Shown one piece after another: positions 55,630-57,213 of a stretch of 57,213 nucleotides of DNA. Each line of letters starts with the position of its first letter. Within the stretch, counting starts at the first letter, position 1. The DNA comes from Acetobacteraceae bacterium (GTDB lineage: Bacteria > Pseudomonadota > Alphaproteobacteria > Acetobacterales > Acetobacteraceae), in contig JASHOF010000084.1 of NCBI GenBank assembly GCA_030041255.1, positions 1 through 57,213 of the forward strand, written 5' to 3'. A program made the translations under genes and the position numbers. The notes beneath the pieces are model-generated. The model was not told the origin of the DNA. It saw nothing but the letters and a program-made list of their open reading frames with translations, and did no database searches.

Positions 55630-57168
55630 ATGCCAACCGGCCCACGCCTCGAGCTCCGACATGCCACCGCCCTGGTGATGACGCCGCAGTTGCGGCAGGC
55701 GATCAAGCTCTTGCAGCTTTCGAATCTCGACCTGACGGCGTTCGTTGCGGAGGAGCTGGAACGCAACCCGTTGCTCGAGCGCGACGAGGGTCTGGAATCG
55801 GGCCGCGAACGGGTGCCGGCAGACGAGCGGGTGGCGCTGCCCTCGGCCGACGCCGACGCGGCAACCCTGTTCGATTCGGAGGCCCTGCCGGCTCCGGACG
55901 CGGCTCCGCTCGACGCCGCTTCGTTGGAGGCGGAACTTGCCGACAGCGGAGACGGTGCGGCGCCGGAAAGTGCCGGTGCGGGCGAGGACGCCGGATACCG
56001 CGCCGCGCGGCATGACGGTTCATTCGACACCGACGAACGCGGTATCGAAGACGTGCCTGAGGGCCCGAGGAGCCTGCGGGAGCATCTCTCGGAACAGCTC
56101 CGGCTTGCCTTCGACCGGCCGGCCGAACGCCTGATCGGGGCGCATTTGATTGCCTTGCTCGATCCGGCGGGAAGGCTTTCCGCCGAACCCCCGGCACTCG
56201 CTGCCGCGCTCGGGGCGAGCCTCGAGGAGATCGAGCGCGTGCGTGCGCGCATGCTGCAGTTCGATCCGGTCGGCTGCTTCGCGCTCAACTTGAGCGAGTG
56301 CCTCGCCGCACAGCTTGCCGAGCGCAATCGGCTCGACCCGGCGATGCAGGCGCTGCTCGACAACCTCGAACTCCTGGCCCGCCGCGAGATGCGCCAGCTC
56401 ATGACCATCTGCGGCGTCGATGCCGAAGACCTTGCCGGGATGGTGGCGGAACTCCGCCGGCTCGATCCGAAGCCGGGAACCCGTTTCGATTCCGTTCCGC
56501 TCGCGCCGCTGGTGCCGGATATCCTGATGCGCCCCGACGAGGCCGGCGGGTTCCATCTCGAGCTGAACCCCGAAACGCTGCCGCGCGTGCTCGTCAATCA
56601 TCGCTTCCATGCGCGGATCAGTTCCGGTCTGCAGGGGGCGGAACGGACATTCCTGGCCGAGCGACTGGCCGCGGCCAACTGGCTGGTGCGCTCGCTCGAG
56701 CAACGGGCGGCAACCATTCTCAAGGTGACAGCCGAGATCGTGCGCCAGCAAAGCGGCTTCTTCCGCCACGGGGTGCAGCATCTTCGGCCGTTGATCCTGC
56801 GCGAAGTGGCCGAAGCAGTGGAACTGCACGAAAGCACGGTGAGCCGGGTGACGGCGAACAAATACATCGCCACACCGCGCGGCATTTTCGAGCTGAAATA
56901 CTTTTTCACGACCGCCCTTGCCGGGCTTGCCGGCCAGATCCACAGCGCCGAGGCGGTGCGCAGCCGCATTCGTCAATTGGTGGATGCGGAACCACCCGCC
57001 GCGGTGCTGTCTGACGACGCGATTACCAGTGCGCTCCGGGCGGAGGGTGTGGACATCGCTCGGCGAACCGTGGCCAAATACCGTGAAGCCCTGCACATCC
57101 CGGGCTCGGCACAGCGCCGGAGAGAGAAGGCGGGGCCTCTGTGGGGCAAATCGGAGCTCAGCTCGTAG
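55630..57168 (+). CDS. rpoN: RNA polymerase sigma-54 factor RpoN
   Basis: Directs polymerase to -24/-12 promoters and needs AAA+ activators. 512 residues: Region I (about 1-50), rich in Gln and Leu (MTPQLRQAIKLLQL); an acidic variable Region II; the core-binding domain (about 140-330); and the DNA-binding domain with a helix-turn-helix around VAEAVELHESTVSRVT. The RpoN box ARRTVAKYRE is at residues 477-486. Its activator FlbD in this window is frameshifted, though other activators may exist elsewhere. The last 45 bases of the window after it show no gene. Confidence 0.96.
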   Translation: MPTGPRLELRHATALVMTPQLRQAIKLLQLSNLDLTAFVAEELERNPLLERDEGLESGRERVPADERVALPSADADAATLFDSEALPAPDAAPLDAASLEAELADSGDGAAPESAGAGEDAGYRAARHDGSFDTDERGIEDVPEGPRSLREHLSEQLRLAFDRPAERLIGAHLIALLDPAGRLSAEPPALAAALGASLEEIERVRARMLQFDPVGCFALNLSECLAAQLAERNRLDPAMQALLDNLELLARREMRQLMTICGVDAEDLAGMVAELRRLDPKPGTRFDSVPLAPLVPDILMRPDEAGGFHLELNPETLPRVLVNHRFHARISSGLQGAERTFLAERLAAANWLVRSLEQRAATILKVTAEIVRQQSGFFRHGVQHLRPLILREVAEAVELHESTVSRVTANKYIATPRGIFELKYFFTTALAGLAGQIHSAEAVRSRIRQLVDAEPPAAVLSDDAITSALRAEGVDIARRTVAKYREALHIPGSAQRRREKAGPLWGKSELSS

Positions 57169-57213
57169 AGCGGCGCGGACCGGCCGCCCGAGCCGACATG
57201 AGAGATATGGCGC

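Overview
The window reads as a GC-rich alphaproteobacterial chromosome segment, most likely Rhodospirillales and probably Acetobacteraceae. The placement rests on the kdsD-lptC-lptA-lptB-rpoN order, the fliF-fliG-fliN-flbD-flhA-flhF-flhG order, a FzlA-type GST-like protein and an Atm1-type exporter. The species cannot be named from sequence alone. There are no rRNA genes, CRISPR arrays, transposases or prophage genes. One tRNA gene, tRNA-Leu(CAG), is present.

Layout: 0-8.7 kb holds a 5'-cut multidomain flavin/iron-sulfur oxidoreductase, a FzlA/GST-like protein, an SDR protein, a hydrolase, a family 9 glycosyltransferase, thrS, and infC, which probably starts at AUC. 8.7-18.2 kb holds a three-subunit molybdenum hydroxylase operon with a divergent TetR regulator, a giant indolepyruvate:ferredoxin oxidoreductase and an acyl-CoA dehydrogenase. 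18.3-19.1 kb is an RHH/Doc toxin-antitoxin pair with three 10-bp-phased repeats in its promoter region. 19.3-20.4 kb is an M20 deacylase.

20.4-28.7 kb is a minus-strand flagellar cluster. Three of its genes (flhF, flhA, flbD) carry single-base frameshifts in homopolymers and fliH is missing, which suggests decay, or homopolymer sequencing errors. 28.9-30.4 kb holds a class I glutamine amidotransferase and LolA. 30.6-37.2 kb is a sugar-acid operon: lactonase, ABC importer, mannonate dehydratase and GntR regulator, with a 20-bp near-palindrome in its promoter region. 37.5-40.6 kb holds lutB-lutC without lutA, then an Smr protein and an XRE regulator, linked by overlapping ends.

40.8-50.1 kb is mixed housekeeping: a secreted protein, a glycosyltransferase, ChaC, a broken membrane protein gene, a Nudix hydrolase, the Atm1 exporter, L28, a kinase-like protein without the usual phosphoacceptor histidine, an NDUFA9-type protein, tRNA-Leu and RNase D. 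50.1-57.2 kb holds a radical SAM protein and the divergent kdsD-lptC-lptA-lptB-rpoN operon. That operon makes the Kdo precursor, exports lipopolysaccharide and encodes sigma-54. A near-consensus sigma-54 promoter lies upstream of it.

Beyond the genes, two small dispersed hairpin families stand out. One has copies at 13430-13494, 37295-37358 (inverted) and a partial copy at 53843-53878, which contains the lptA start codon. The other has copies at 28833-28882 and 40741-40790. Base differences between copies mostly keep pairing, often as G-U wobbles.
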